Below are positions 51,226-58,531 of a stretch of 64,000 nucleotides of DNA, piece after piece (position 1 is the stretch's first letter; each line of letters opens with the position of its first letter). Source of the stretch: Alphaproteobacteria bacterium UBA1301 (GTDB lineage Bacteria > Pseudomonadota > Alphaproteobacteria > Micropepsales > Micropepsaceae); assembly GCA_002307725.1 (NCBI GenBank), contig DBUB01000010.1:558001-622000 (forward strand). Reading direction: 5' to 3'. A model generated the notes under the pieces. It was not told the DNA's origin. It did no database searches and was given only the letters and a program-made list of their open reading frames with translations. The position numbers and the translations under genes were made by a program.

Positions 51226-51633
51226 ATGGCGGAAATACTGGTATTGGCAATCACCGGTATTTTTGGCGTTGTTGCATGGCTCTATCAAACGGCCCTGACC
51301 CGCCAAACGCAGCGCGCGGAGTATTATGCAGCGATCATAGATAATCTGACCGGTTTTTTGGTCGGAGCGTCTGGCGATGCTGACAAAATACGAAAAATGA
51401 AACTCGCGGCGGTCGTGGCAGCCCGCCATTTGTGGCTCATTGCTCCTCCAAGAGTTGTCGCGGCAGGCAATGCGTTTTTTGAGGCTGCAAGGGGCGGGGG
51501 TGACGAAGCGGAAATTGCACTTAAGACGTTCATTTTGGAAATGAGAAAAGATGCGTCTTTGTTGAGTGTAATGAGCCTATGGCACCGCGGAGAAATGCGT
51601 GCGTCTGACGTTCGCTTTTACATGGGCACATAG
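51226..51633 (+). CDS. Hypothetical membrane-anchored protein
   Basis: 135 aa starting 1 base after the pyrG stop. One transmembrane helix at about 3-20 (ILVLAITGIFGVVAWLY) is followed by a soluble helical domain: YYAAIIDNLTGFLVGA, AARHLWLIAPPRVVAAGNAF, ALKTFILEMRKDASL. Codon use is more AT-rich than in pyrG. No named family is recognised, but the R-H-L-W-L-I-A-P-P-R-V motif looks like a conserved core. The tight junction with pyrG suggests cotranscription, although the gene was probably inserted later. A repeat element follows. Confidence 0.6.
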   Translation: MAEILVLAITGIFGVVAWLYQTALTRQTQRAEYYAAIIDNLTGFLVGASGDADKIRKMKLAAVVAARHLWLIAPPRVVAAGNAFFEAARGGGDEAEIALKTFILEMRKDASLLSVMSLWHRGEMRASDVRFYMGT

Positions 51634-51651
51634 TGTCTGTTTACGAAAACC

Positions 51652-51815
51652 TGTCATCCCCGGCGAGCGCGTAGCGCGAGGGAAGGGGGCCCTGGTCGTG
51701 TCAACGGCACGATGTTGGATGGTTAGCGCACATTCACCGGGATCGCGTTTGCGCGAGCACCTGGGTTCCCTTCCCCTCGTTCTCGCCTTCGGCGATCACT
51801 CGGCCGGGAATGACA
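51652..51815. repeat. Long inverted-repeat element, MITE-like
   Basis: Ends are TGTCATCCCCGGC and GGCCGGGAATGACA (reverse complements apart from 1-2 bases). The inner arms GAGGGAAGGGGGCCCTGG and CCTGGGTTCCCTTCCCCTC also pair. About 164 bases in total, no coding capacity. Like the element at 16840-17043 it contains the ACCTGGGT core near the loop end of the right arm. Half-copies resembling the right end are seen near 52793-52812 (GTCGGCCGGGAATGAT) and 53897-53910 (CCAGGAATGACAG). Confidence 0.55.
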
Positions 51816-51842
51816 CTCTTCGTACCGTCGCCATTCAACTCC

Positions 51843-51877
51843 TTGAAAACATGAAAATATGGTAGTAGTATTCTACC
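51843..51877 (+). promoter_or_regulatory. Promoter and overlapping operator of the vapBC-like module
   Basis: TTGAAA (51843-51848), 17-base spacer, TAGTAT (51866-51871) form a good sigma-70 promoter. The -10 box lies inside a near-perfect palindrome GGTAGTA-GTA-TTCTACC (51861-51877), 20 bases before the antitoxin ATG. This placement fits autorepression by the antitoxin or the toxin-antitoxin complex. Confidence 0.55.
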
Positions 51878-51897
51878 GAAAAATAAGAACCACTGCC

Positions 51898-52362
51898 ATG
51901 AAAAACGACCCCATCCCCGGCACCAAAATGGCCGAAACCCTGTTTACGCGCCCCGCAGGTGCCACCATGGACGAGGTGATCGCCGTCACCGGCGGGCCGC
52001 AATACAACGTACTCCGGCGGCTCGAAGCCAAAGGCTATATGGTGCGCAAGGTTCGGGAGGGGCGGGGAACGCGCTATTTCGCCCAGCCACCCGCCAATCC
52101 GTCTTATGACCTCACGGTTTCACAGCGGGGGCAGGTCGTGTTGCCGAAAGCGTTGCGCGAAAAGTTGGGCATCACGGCGGGTGGGCAGCTTAACGCGGAA
52201 TTGCGCGACGGCAAGATCGTGCTCGGTCGCAAGAGCGGCAGTATCACGGACTTGTTCGGCATTCTCCACCGGCCGGGCATGCGGCCGCGGACTCTGGAGG
52301 AGATGGATGAAGGAATTGCGCGGGCCGTCGCGGAGCGCAATCAGCGGGCACGGCGGAAATGA
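51898..52362 (+). CDS. vapB: AbrB-fold antitoxin with N-terminal winged-helix-like extension (VapB-like)
   Basis: 154 aa. The C-terminal half from about 82 is an AbrB/SpoVT-type DNA-binding domain (VSQRGQVVLPKALREKLGIT, GGQLNAELRDGKIVL) followed by a toxin-binding tail. The N-terminal 75 residues (ETLFTRPAGATMDEVIAVTG, LRRLEAKGYMVRKVREGRG) look like a winged helix related to DUF3489. Usual VapB antitoxins have about 75-90 aa, so the extension is extra. It overlaps the toxin start by 4 bases (ATGA). Its own promoter/operator lies just upstream. The extension could add DNA-binding specificity. Confidence 0.78.
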   Translation: MKNDPIPGTKMAETLFTRPAGATMDEVIAVTGGPQYNVLRRLEAKGYMVRKVREGRGTRYFAQPPANPSYDLTVSQRGQVVLPKALREKLGITAGGQLNAELRDGKIVLGRKSGSITDLFGILHRPGMRPRTLEEMDEGIARAVAERNQRARRK

Positions 52363-52757
52363 TCGGTCTCGACACCAACGTCCTCGTCCGCTTGCTCACC
52401 AATGACGATAAAGCTCAGGCGCGCCGGGCCAAGGACTATCTGGCACGCAACTGCAGCGCCGAAAGTCCTGCCTTTGTCAGCAACGTCGCACTTGTCGAGA
52501 CGTTTTGGGTTCTGCGAAGCGTCTATGGTCTTGAGCACGACGATATCGCTTCGGCATTTTCGGCGTTATTTGCCACCCGCGAAATCCTGTTTGAGGATGC
52601 CGAGGCGGCGAGCCGCGCCTGGCAGGCTTACCGGCGCAGCGGCGCCGATTTCGCGGACCTTTTGATCGGTGCGGTCGATCAGGCCAATGGATGTGAGGCG
52701 ACGATCACCTTTGACCGCAAAGCGGCCAAGCTGGACGGTTTCCGGCTGCTTGCCTGA
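52359..52757 (+). CDS. vapC: PIN-domain toxin (VapC-like ribonuclease)
   Basis: 132-aa PIN domain, the usual length. Acidic metal ligands are visible: Asp5 in IGLDTNVLVRL, Glu47 in ALVETFWVL, Asp97/Asp100 in GADFADLLIG, and Asp119 in TFDRKAAKL. Family knowledge: Mg-dependent RNase that cuts specific tRNA or rRNA sites and is held inactive by the antitoxin. It overlaps the antitoxin gene by 4 bases. Intact, so likely functional. Confidence 0.92.
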   Translation: MIGLDTNVLVRLLTNDDKAQARRAKDYLARNCSAESPAFVSNVALVETFWVLRSVYGLEHDDIASAFSALFATREILFEDAEAASRAWQAYRRSGADFADLLIGAVDQANGCEATITFDRKAAKLDGFRLLA

Positions 52758-52981
52758 TTTTGTTGGATTAGGCTTCACCTTCGGCTAGGCCAAGTCGGCC
52801 GGGAATGATGAGCGAGGGTGACCGCCCCCAAGTTTCGCGTTTATGACGTACTTTTTACCAATCCATCTCATCTCCGCTGCTGTGTTTGGCTGGGCGGTTC
52901 GCGCCTCCGGGCGTTCTGGTGGCAACATCCGTATGGCATTTCTTAGCGGTTCGTAAACTGGTGGGCTGTAGGCTCCCGCCT

Positions 52982-53863
52982 ATGCGCTGGAAATCGCTTT
53001 TGATCGGCTTTGCGACGTTGGTGGCCTTGGGCTTCGGCGCCTGGGCGTCCGACACGCGCGAAGTGACGGAAGTGGCTCTGCCGAATGCACGCACGGCCCA
53101 GGCCGACGCGACCGCGGCCCCGTCGCCCTTGCGGCCCTCTGAAGGCATGCCGCGTTATGCCACGATGACGCCGCCGTCCGATGACGTTCCTGCGGCAGCA
53201 CCGACCGACAAGGTCTCGGTGGCACCGGCGCCAGCAATGTCCTCTCAGCCGCCACCGGCCCAGCCGCGTTACGCATCGCAGCGGGCACCGAGCAACGAAC
53301 AGGTTCCGGTCGCGGGTCTGCGTCCGTCCGATGTTACCCTCTATCGCCTTGGTCCCGGCGACAAGGTGCGAGTCACGATCTTCAACGAGACCGATCTGTC
53401 GGGCGATTTTGCCATCGACGGGCAGGGCTTCGTGCGGCTGCCGCTGGTAGGGCAGGTTCCTGCCGCGGGCTTTACCACGCTCGGGCTGGAAGCGCGCATC
53501 GGCGAAGTGTTCGTCAATGGCGGTTATCTGCTCAACCCGCGCATCTCGGTCGAGATCGTCAATTACCGGCCGTTCTACATCATCGGCGAAGTGTCGAAGC
53601 CCGGCGAGTATCCCTATGTCAACGCCATGTCGGTGCCCAACGCCATTGCGCTGGCGGGCGGCTACACCGATCGCGCCGTGGAGTCGACCATCTATGTGCG
53701 CCATCAGGGCGAGGCCAAGGAACATCAACTGCGCGCCGACGAAACCACGCATATCCGGCCTGGCGATGTGCTCCGCGTCGATCGTTCCGGCTATTGGACG
53801 GTGATGACCCTGCTGGCTCCGCTGATCTCGCCGTTTGCGACGACCGCGTACATTTTGAAATAG
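52982..53863 (+). CDS. Polysaccharide export protein (Wza/GumB-type OPX)
   Basis: 293 aa from ATG 52982. An N-terminal hydrophobic segment (LLIGFATLVALGFGAWA) is followed by a Pro/Ala/Ser-rich linker to about 115. The Poly_export domain follows (YRLGPGDKVRVTIFNETDL, GQGFVRLPLVGQVPAAG), then an SLBB domain (YIIGEVSKPGEYPYVNAMSV, AIALAGGYTDRA) and a C-terminal hydrophobic stretch. The signal lacks a convincing lipobox Cys. Such proteins form the outer-membrane channel for capsule or exopolysaccharide. No glycosyltransferase or Wzc is nearby; kdsA downstream makes Kdo for LPS. Confidence 0.85.
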   Translation: MRWKSLLIGFATLVALGFGAWASDTREVTEVALPNARTAQADATAAPSPLRPSEGMPRYATMTPPSDDVPAAAPTDKVSVAPAPAMSSQPPPAQPRYASQRAPSNEQVPVAGLRPSDVTLYRLGPGDKVRVTIFNETDLSGDFAIDGQGFVRLPLVGQVPAAGFTTLGLEARIGEVFVNGGYLLNPRISVEIVNYRPFYIIGEVSKPGEYPYVNAMSVPNAIALAGGYTDRAVESTIYVRHQGEAKEHQLRADETTHIRPGDVLRVDRSGYWTVMTLLAPLISPFATTAYILK

Positions 53864-53944
53864 CGGTTTCTGTCCCCCGCGCGCCAGCTCAACCAGGAAT
53901 GACAGCAATTGCACGCGCGGCCGTTCCCCCCTTAAACTGCTCCC

Positions 53945-54787
53945 ATGACCACCGTTCCTAACGCGACTGTGAAAGTCGGCCCCGTCGAAATCGGCAATAC
54001 GAAGAAGCTCGCGATCATTGCCGGTCCCTGTCAGCTTGAAAGCCGTGTGCACGCCTTCGAAATGGCGTCGGCACTGAAAGAAATCTGTGCCAAGGCCGGT
54101 GTCGGGCTGATCTACAAGTCGAGTTTCGACAAGGCCAACCGCACCAGTGCCAACGCCGCGCGCGGCCTCGGCCTCGAAGAAGCGCTGCCGATTTTTGCCG
54201 ATATTCGCGAGCAGCTGGAGCTTCCCGTCCTCACTGACGTGCACGAGCGCGACCACTGCGCCGCCGTCGCCGAAGCGGTCGACGTTTTGCAAATTCCGGC
54301 CTTCCTGTGCCGCCAGACCGATCTGCTCATCGCCGCGGCGCGCACCCACAAGGTCATCAACGTCAAGAAGGGACAGTTCCTGGCGCCGTGGGACATGAAG
54401 AACGTCATCGCCAAGATCACCGGTGCGGGCAATCCCAATGTTCTGGCCTGCGAGCGCGGCGTCAGCTTCGGCTACAACACGCTGGTCAGCGACATGCGGT
54501 CCTTGCCGATCATGGCCGGCCTCGGCGTGCCGGTGGTGTTCGATGCCACCCATTCGGTGCAACAGCCGGGCGGGCAGGGCACCTCCACCGGTGGCGACCG
54601 CACCATGGTGCCGTATCTGGCCCGCGCCGCGGTGGCGGTGGGGGTCGCGGCGGTGTTCCTGGAAGTGCACCAGGACCCTGATCATGCCCCCTCCGATGGC
54701 CCTAACATGCTGCGGCTGCAAGACTTTCCGGCGCTGCTCGACGACCTTCTGGCGATCGATGCGATCACCAAGAAGAGGGCGGCCTGA
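53945..54787 (+). CDS. kdsA: 3-deoxy-8-phosphooctulonate (KDO-8-P) synthase
   Basis: 280 aa, typical. It condenses phosphoenolpyruvate and arabinose-5-phosphate for lipid A-core Kdo. IIAGPCQLES, YKSSFDKANRTS, VLTDVHE, VDVLQIPAFLCRQTDLL, GVPVVFDATHSVQQPGG and EVHQDPDHAPSDG are all in place and cover the PEP and metal sites. It keeps its conserved place between pyrG and eno, though four accessory genes now intervene upstream. PEP is made by the enolase encoded 940 bases downstream. Confidence 0.96.
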   Translation: MTTVPNATVKVGPVEIGNTKKLAIIAGPCQLESRVHAFEMASALKEICAKAGVGLIYKSSFDKANRTSANAARGLGLEEALPIFADIREQLELPVLTDVHERDHCAAVAEAVDVLQIPAFLCRQTDLLIAAARTHKVINVKKGQFLAPWDMKNVIAKITGAGNPNVLACERGVSFGYNTLVSDMRSLPIMAGLGVPVVFDATHSVQQPGGQGTSTGGDRTMVPYLARAAVAVGVAAVFLEVHQDPDHAPSDGPNMLRLQDFPALLDDLLAIDAITKKRAA

Positions 54788-54862
54788 ACCTTACGTGTCA
54801 CCCCCGGCCGCCCATTCGGTGCATAGCAGCGGATGGGCGGGGAAGGGCAACTGTGTTGATGG

Positions 54863-55114
54863 TCATGCAGGTTTAAAATCTGCGTTGTCGCGGATCATGG
54901 CGTTAAGGGCGATGAGGAGCCTTCTGGCGGCGGCGATTAGGGCGAGCTTTTTGGCTTTTCCGGCTTTGACCAAGGCCATGTAGATGGCTTTGAAGTGAGG
55001 ATTGAAGCGGGCCGCGGACAACGCGGCGATGTAGAGGGCGTCGCGGACACGTTTGCGCCCGCCGCTGATCGTTCGCTTGCCGCGCTGCTTGCCACTGTCG
55101 CGATAGGCGCCGAC
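54863..55114 (-). pseudogene. IS110-family transposase remnant (C-terminal fragment)
   Basis: On the minus strand, an 83-codon reading frame without a start reads YRDSGKQRGKRTISGGRKRV, then DALYIAALSAARFNPHFKAI, and ends RDNADFKPA with a stop at 54863. D-S-G-K-x-R-G-x-R-x-I-x-G-G-R and the LYxAA(L)SAxRxNP stretch belong to the C-terminal (transposase_20) part of IS110 transposases. The N-terminal DEDD catalytic part is absent, so it cannot work. The fragment starts directly after the stop codon of the MAPEG gene. Confidence 0.85.
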
Positions 55115-55531
55115 TTAAGCCACCGTCGCGGACGCCATCACGATTCCGATCAGCGCCAGAATGAGCAGCAGAACCTCGGCCAAGGCAGAAATGCCGAAGC
55201 CGAGTTCACGCTTCTCCGGGGCGCGCATGTAGCCGTCCATGTAGAGAATCCGGCCCGCGACCCAGACCAGCCCCAACGCCGGCGCGGCCATCGGGAAAAA
55301 CGCGAAATAGAACGTTGCCAGCCACAAAAGCGGAAACACAACAGGCAGATGTTCCAGAGTGTTCATCTGGACTCTGAGGGCGCGGTCGAACTCGGGATGC
55401 CCGGTTACCGCCGGCGCCTTGACGCCGTGCTTGACGCGCATCTGACCGACCCGCACGCCCATGTAAAAGTAGACCACGATGGCCAGAATCGTGACCAAGG
55501 CGGAGCAAAGGACGACTGGTGACGCTTGCAT
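55115..55531 (-). CDS. MAPEG-family membrane protein
   Basis: 138 aa from ATG 55531, preceded by GGGGAGAG. Four predicted helices: about 5-25, 60-80, 82-100 and 115-136. FDRALRVQMNTLEHLPVVFP is the MAPEG glutathione-binding motif region (R-x-x-N-x-x-E), and AGRILYMDGYMR the third-helix motif. Family members are membrane-bound, glutathione-dependent enzymes; the bacterial function is mostly unknown. The stop codon coincides with the edge of the IS110 remnant, so the last residues (MASATVA) may not be original. Confidence 0.85.
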   Translation of the reverse strand: MQASPVVLCSALVTILAIVVYFYMGVRVGQMRVKHGVKAPAVTGHPEFDRALRVQMNTLEHLPVVFPLLWLATFYFAFFPMAAPALGLVWVAGRILYMDGYMRAPEKRELGFGISALAEVLLLILALIGIVMASATVA

Positions 55532-55724
55532 GACGCTTCTCTCCCCGAAGTGGCGCGGTAACGCGAATTGCATTTATACAGGGATTCGCTGGGCTTAGGG
55601 CGTATTTCTCAGCTCTTTCCAGAAGTCGAATTTGCCCCAGCGTTCTCCGCTTGATGGCTGCCGGGCGAGGGCTTAAACGGGCGCGAGATTTATCCTGCGA
55701 ACCAACCCCCTGAAGGAGCAGCGC

Positions 55725-57008
55725 ATGACGGCAATTATCGACATTGAAGGCCGGGAGATTCTGGACAGCCGTGGCAACCCCACTGTGGAAGTGGATGTCC
55801 ATCTGGAAGACGGCTCTTTCGGCCGCGCTGCGGTACCGTCGGGCGCCTCGACCGGTGCGCACGAAGCCTGCGAGCTGCGGGACGGCGACAAGAAGCGTTA
55901 CCTCGGCAAAGGTGTTGAGAAGGCCGTTGCCGCCGTCAACGGCGAGATTTTCGATGCTCTGTGCGGCATGGAAGCCGAAGACCAGATCCGCCTCGACCAT
56001 GCGATGATCGCCCTCGACGGCACGCCCAACAAGGCACGCCTCGGCGCCAATGCTATCCTCGGTGTGTCGCTGGCCGTCGCCAAGGCCGCTGCCGAAGCCG
56101 CCAATTTGCCGCTTTACAAGTATGTCGGCGGCGCCAAGGCCAACACCCTGCCGGTTCCGATGATGAACATCGTCAACGGCGGCGTCCATGCCGACAACCC
56201 GATCGATTTCCAGGAATTCATGATTTCGCCGTCGGGCGCGCCGAGCTTCAAGGAATGCCTGCGCTATGGTGCGGAGATATTCCACACCCTGAAGGGCCTG
56301 CTGAAGGCTGCCGGACTCAACACCAACGTCGGTGACGAAGGCGGTTTTGCTCCCAACCTGAAAAGCCCCGACGAAGCGCTGTCGTTCATCGTCAAGGCGA
56401 TCGAGAAGGCTGGCTTCAAGCCCGGTAAAGACGTCTTTATCGCCCTTGATCCGGCCTCGAGCGAATTCTTCAACAAGGATACCAAGAAGTACGAGCTGAA
56501 GGGCGAGGGCAAGGTCCTTACCCCGAAGGAAATGGCCAAGGTTTATGCCGGTCTGGTCGCCAATTACCCGATCTATTCGATCGAAGACGGCGTTGCCGAA
56601 GACGACTTCGAAGGCTGGAGTGAAATCACCGCCGAGCTCGGCAAGAAGATTCAGCTTGTCGGCGACGACCTGTTCGTCACCAACACCGAACGCCTCAAGA
56701 TGGGCATCGACAAGCACATCGCCAACTCGATCCTGATCAAGGTCAACCAGATCGGGACGTTGACCGAGACGCTGGAAGCCGTCGAAATGGCGCAGCGCGC
56801 CTCTTACACGGCGGTGATGAGCCACCGTTCGGGCGAAACCGAGGATTCGACCATTGCCGACCTCGCGGTTGCCACCAACTGCGGCCAGATCAAAACCGGT
56901 TCGGCTTGCCGTTCCGACCGCATCGCCAAGTACAACCAGCTCCTGCGCATCGAAGGCCAGCTCGGCGACCAAGCCGTGTTCGCCGGCAAGTCCGTCCTCA
57001 AGGCGTAA
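55725..57008 (+). CDS. eno: Enolase
   Basis: 427-aa glycolytic enzyme converting 2-phosphoglycerate to phosphoenolpyruvate. ILDSRGNPTVEVDV at the N-terminus, GANAILGVSLAVAKAAA, NVGDEGGFAPNL, the metal ligands in ALDPASSEF, SIEDGVAEDD and GDDLFVTN, and the catalytic loop MSHRSGETEDSTIADLAV are all present. Ends with a hairpin terminator. The location between kdsA and ftsB/pdhA is conserved in alphaproteobacteria. Confidence 0.97.
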   Translation: MTAIIDIEGREILDSRGNPTVEVDVHLEDGSFGRAAVPSGASTGAHEACELRDGDKKRYLGKGVEKAVAAVNGEIFDALCGMEAEDQIRLDHAMIALDGTPNKARLGANAILGVSLAVAKAAAEAANLPLYKYVGGAKANTLPVPMMNIVNGGVHADNPIDFQEFMISPSGAPSFKECLRYGAEIFHTLKGLLKAAGLNTNVGDEGGFAPNLKSPDEALSFIVKAIEKAGFKPGKDVFIALDPASSEFFNKDTKKYELKGEGKVLTPKEMAKVYAGLVANYPIYSIEDGVAEDDFEGWSEITAELGKKIQLVGDDLFVTNTERLKMGIDKHIANSILIKVNQIGTLTETLEAVEMAQRASYTAVMSHRSGETEDSTIADLAVATNCGQIKTGSACRSDRIAKYNQLLRIEGQLGDQAVFAGKSVLKA

Positions 57009-57059
57009 TCGGGGTACCATCCGGTTCAACGAAGCCGGATGTGTGGGGAAAATAATTGG

Positions 57060-57094
57060 AAAGGCCGTCCTGCGTGGCGGCCTTTCTGCGTTTT
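57060..57094 (+). terminator. Probable rho-independent terminator of eno
   Basis: AAAGGCCG (57060-57067) pairs with CGGCCTTT (57078-57085), followed after a few bases by TTTT (57091-57094). A further hairpin, CATCCGG/CCGGATG, precedes it at about 57018-57041. Confidence 0.7.
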
Positions 57095-57127
57095 GAGGGA
57101 ACTCCGAGGTTGTGCTAACGTCCAGCT

Positions 57128-57367
57128 ATGACCAAAGAAGACCTGGAAGCCCTTGCGGTCCGCATACATGCCCTGCCGTCCGAAAAGCAGGACGTGGTGG
57201 CCGAATTGCTCGACTGGCTCGAACGGGGCGACAGCGAAATCTACGTTTTGACCGATGAAGAGCGCACGGGTGTGCGCCGCGGATTGGACGACGCAGCAAA
57301 CGGCCGCTTTGCCACCAAGGAGAAAATGGCGGAATTGTTCGGCCGCGCGAGAACGTCTGGTGGCTGA
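57128..57367 (+). CDS. Antitoxin of a RelE/ParE-type module
   Basis: 79 aa, acidic and helical. VLTDEERTGVRRGLDDAANG followed by RFATKEKMAELFGRA matches the small antitoxins paired with RelE/ParE toxins (L-T-D-E-E-R-x-x-V-x-x-G-L). No N-terminal DNA-binding ribbon-helix is obvious, as in the addiction-module-protein type. The toxin gene begins 93 bases after its stop, longer than the overlap or few bases usually seen. Confidence 0.75.
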   Translation: MTKEDLEALAVRIHALPSEKQDVVAELLDWLERGDSEIYVLTDEERTGVRRGLDDAANGRFATKEKMAELFGRARTSGG

Positions 57368-57460
57368 GTTCCCGCTCCTTCCCGCGATGACCCGGCTTTC
57401 CAACTAGCCGTTGCAATCGGTGGCAAGGCATGATGGCTGCGAAGTTCAGGGGCTTGGAAC

Positions 57461-57778
57461 ATGTTTCCACTGGCGGTCCAATATGCTGAAAAGGCGCATT
57501 CGGACATCGAGTCGATTTTCGACTACATCGCCAAGGACAATCCGCCAGCAGCCCGAAAGGTATTGGCAGCGATTGAGGCGGAGATTGAACGCCTTAGCTA
57601 TTTCTCTTGGAAGAGCCGCAAAACGGATGAGGAAGGTGTAATGGCGCGTTCCTTGAGCCGGTATCCTTACATCGTGTTTTACAGGGTTGAACGAGATGCG
57701 TTGGTGATCCTCCACGTCCTTCACGGCGCGCGGCGCCATCCTGGCTTCCAGGAAGAGGCGGCGGCATTTGCTCGCTGA
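57461..57778 (+). CDS. RelE/ParE-family toxin
   Basis: 105 aa. AVQYAEKAHSDIESIFDYIA then NPPAARKVLAAIEAEIERL form the helical hairpin; MARSLSRYPYIVFYRVERDA and ILHVLHGARRHP are the conserved C-terminal strands of ParE/RelE toxins. Known family members either cleave mRNA at the ribosome (RelE) or inhibit gyrase (ParE); ParE is the closer fit given the YPYIVFYRV and VLHGARRHP motifs. It belongs with the antitoxin gene 93 bases upstream. Confidence 0.85.
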   Translation: MFPLAVQYAEKAHSDIESIFDYIAKDNPPAARKVLAAIEAEIERLSYFSWKSRKTDEEGVMARSLSRYPYIVFYRVERDALVILHVLHGARRHPGFQEEAAAFAR

Positions 57779-57997
57779 TTTTGGCGCGGCTTTGCCGGCG
57801 TTCCAGATTGTTTGGTGTCAAACGATCCGTCTTGTCTTGTCATGGCACGGTCATGGTTCTATCCCGGAGCCTTCCCGCGATTCAGTTTCGCACCGGCCGT
57901 CGATGCGGGTCCTGAGGAGTTCCAGAGAACGTCTGTTAACGTGCCGGTTTTGCCCTTAACCAAAAAACGCTTGACCGCCCGAATCAGGAGTGATTCG

Positions 57998-58315
57998 GTG
58001 TCTGCCATGCGAATCCGTCCGTCCGTTGTACGCATCATTTGCTGGCTTACCGTTCCAGCGACGCTTGGCGTGGCCGCGTACTTCGGCACCTACGCGCTGT
58101 ACGGCGAGCGCGGCTATGTCGAGCTGTTGTCGACCCGCAGCCAGCTTACCGCGGCGCACGCCCAGCTTGCCCAGCTCACCGACAAACGCATGCGGCTTGA
58201 GCATCGCATCCAGCTTCTGCAGTCTGGCGATTCCGATCTGATCGAAGAATTGGCGCGGACCAAGCTGATGGACGGCGCCCCTGGCCAAGTGGCGATTCCA
58301 CGCCAGCGCCAGTAA
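57998..58315 (+). CDS. ftsB: Cell-division protein FtsB (septum formation initiator)
   Basis: 105 aa with the GTG at 57998 chosen because AGGAG lies 7 bases upstream; an ATG three codons later is an alternative. One transmembrane helix (about 14-34) followed by a periplasmic coiled coil (LLSTRSQLTAAHAQLAQLTD, RLEHRIQLLQSGD) and the conserved DLIEELARTKL. Works with FtsL and FtsQ at the divisome. The position between eno and pdhA is typical of alphaproteobacteria. Confidence 0.88.
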   Translation: MSAMRIRPSVVRIICWLTVPATLGVAAYFGTYALYGERGYVELLSTRSQLTAAHAQLAQLTDKRMRLEHRIQLLQSGDSDLIEELARTKLMDGAPGQVAIPRQRQ

Positions 58316-58349
58316 TCATCACATAAATCCAACGCCTTCGACGTGTATT

Positions 58350-58455
58350 GAACACTGTTCGGAACCTGCGAATTAGTGCGTGAAAATCAACCAATTCAGG
58401 CGATGATAGCAAAGGTGAGTCTTGAACTGGCGCTGGACGAGTTAAACACTGTTTA
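58350..58455. promoter_or_regulatory. Two related palindromes upstream of pdhA
   Basis: GAACACTGTTC at 58350-58360 and TAAACACTGTTTA at 58443-58455 share the core AACACTGTT and are each symmetric about the central C. The second ends 76 bases before the pdhA ATG. Two copies of one core ahead of a metabolic operon look like paired operators. No matching regulator is encoded nearby. Confidence 0.4.
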
Positions 58456-58531
58456 GAGCTTGCAAAATTCCAATTCACTTGCCACAAGTCCTGGCGGCCG
58501 CTTTTTCGCGGCGAAACACGATGGATATTCC

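Noticed and set aside
49638..51254. 538-codon minus-strand frame opposite pyrG
   Set aside because: pyrG is certain on the plus strand; the antisense frame is His/Asp/Arg-rich without any family features.
55206..57029. 607-codon minus-strand frame covering eno
   Set aside because: Antisense of enolase; no ribosome-binding site or domain.
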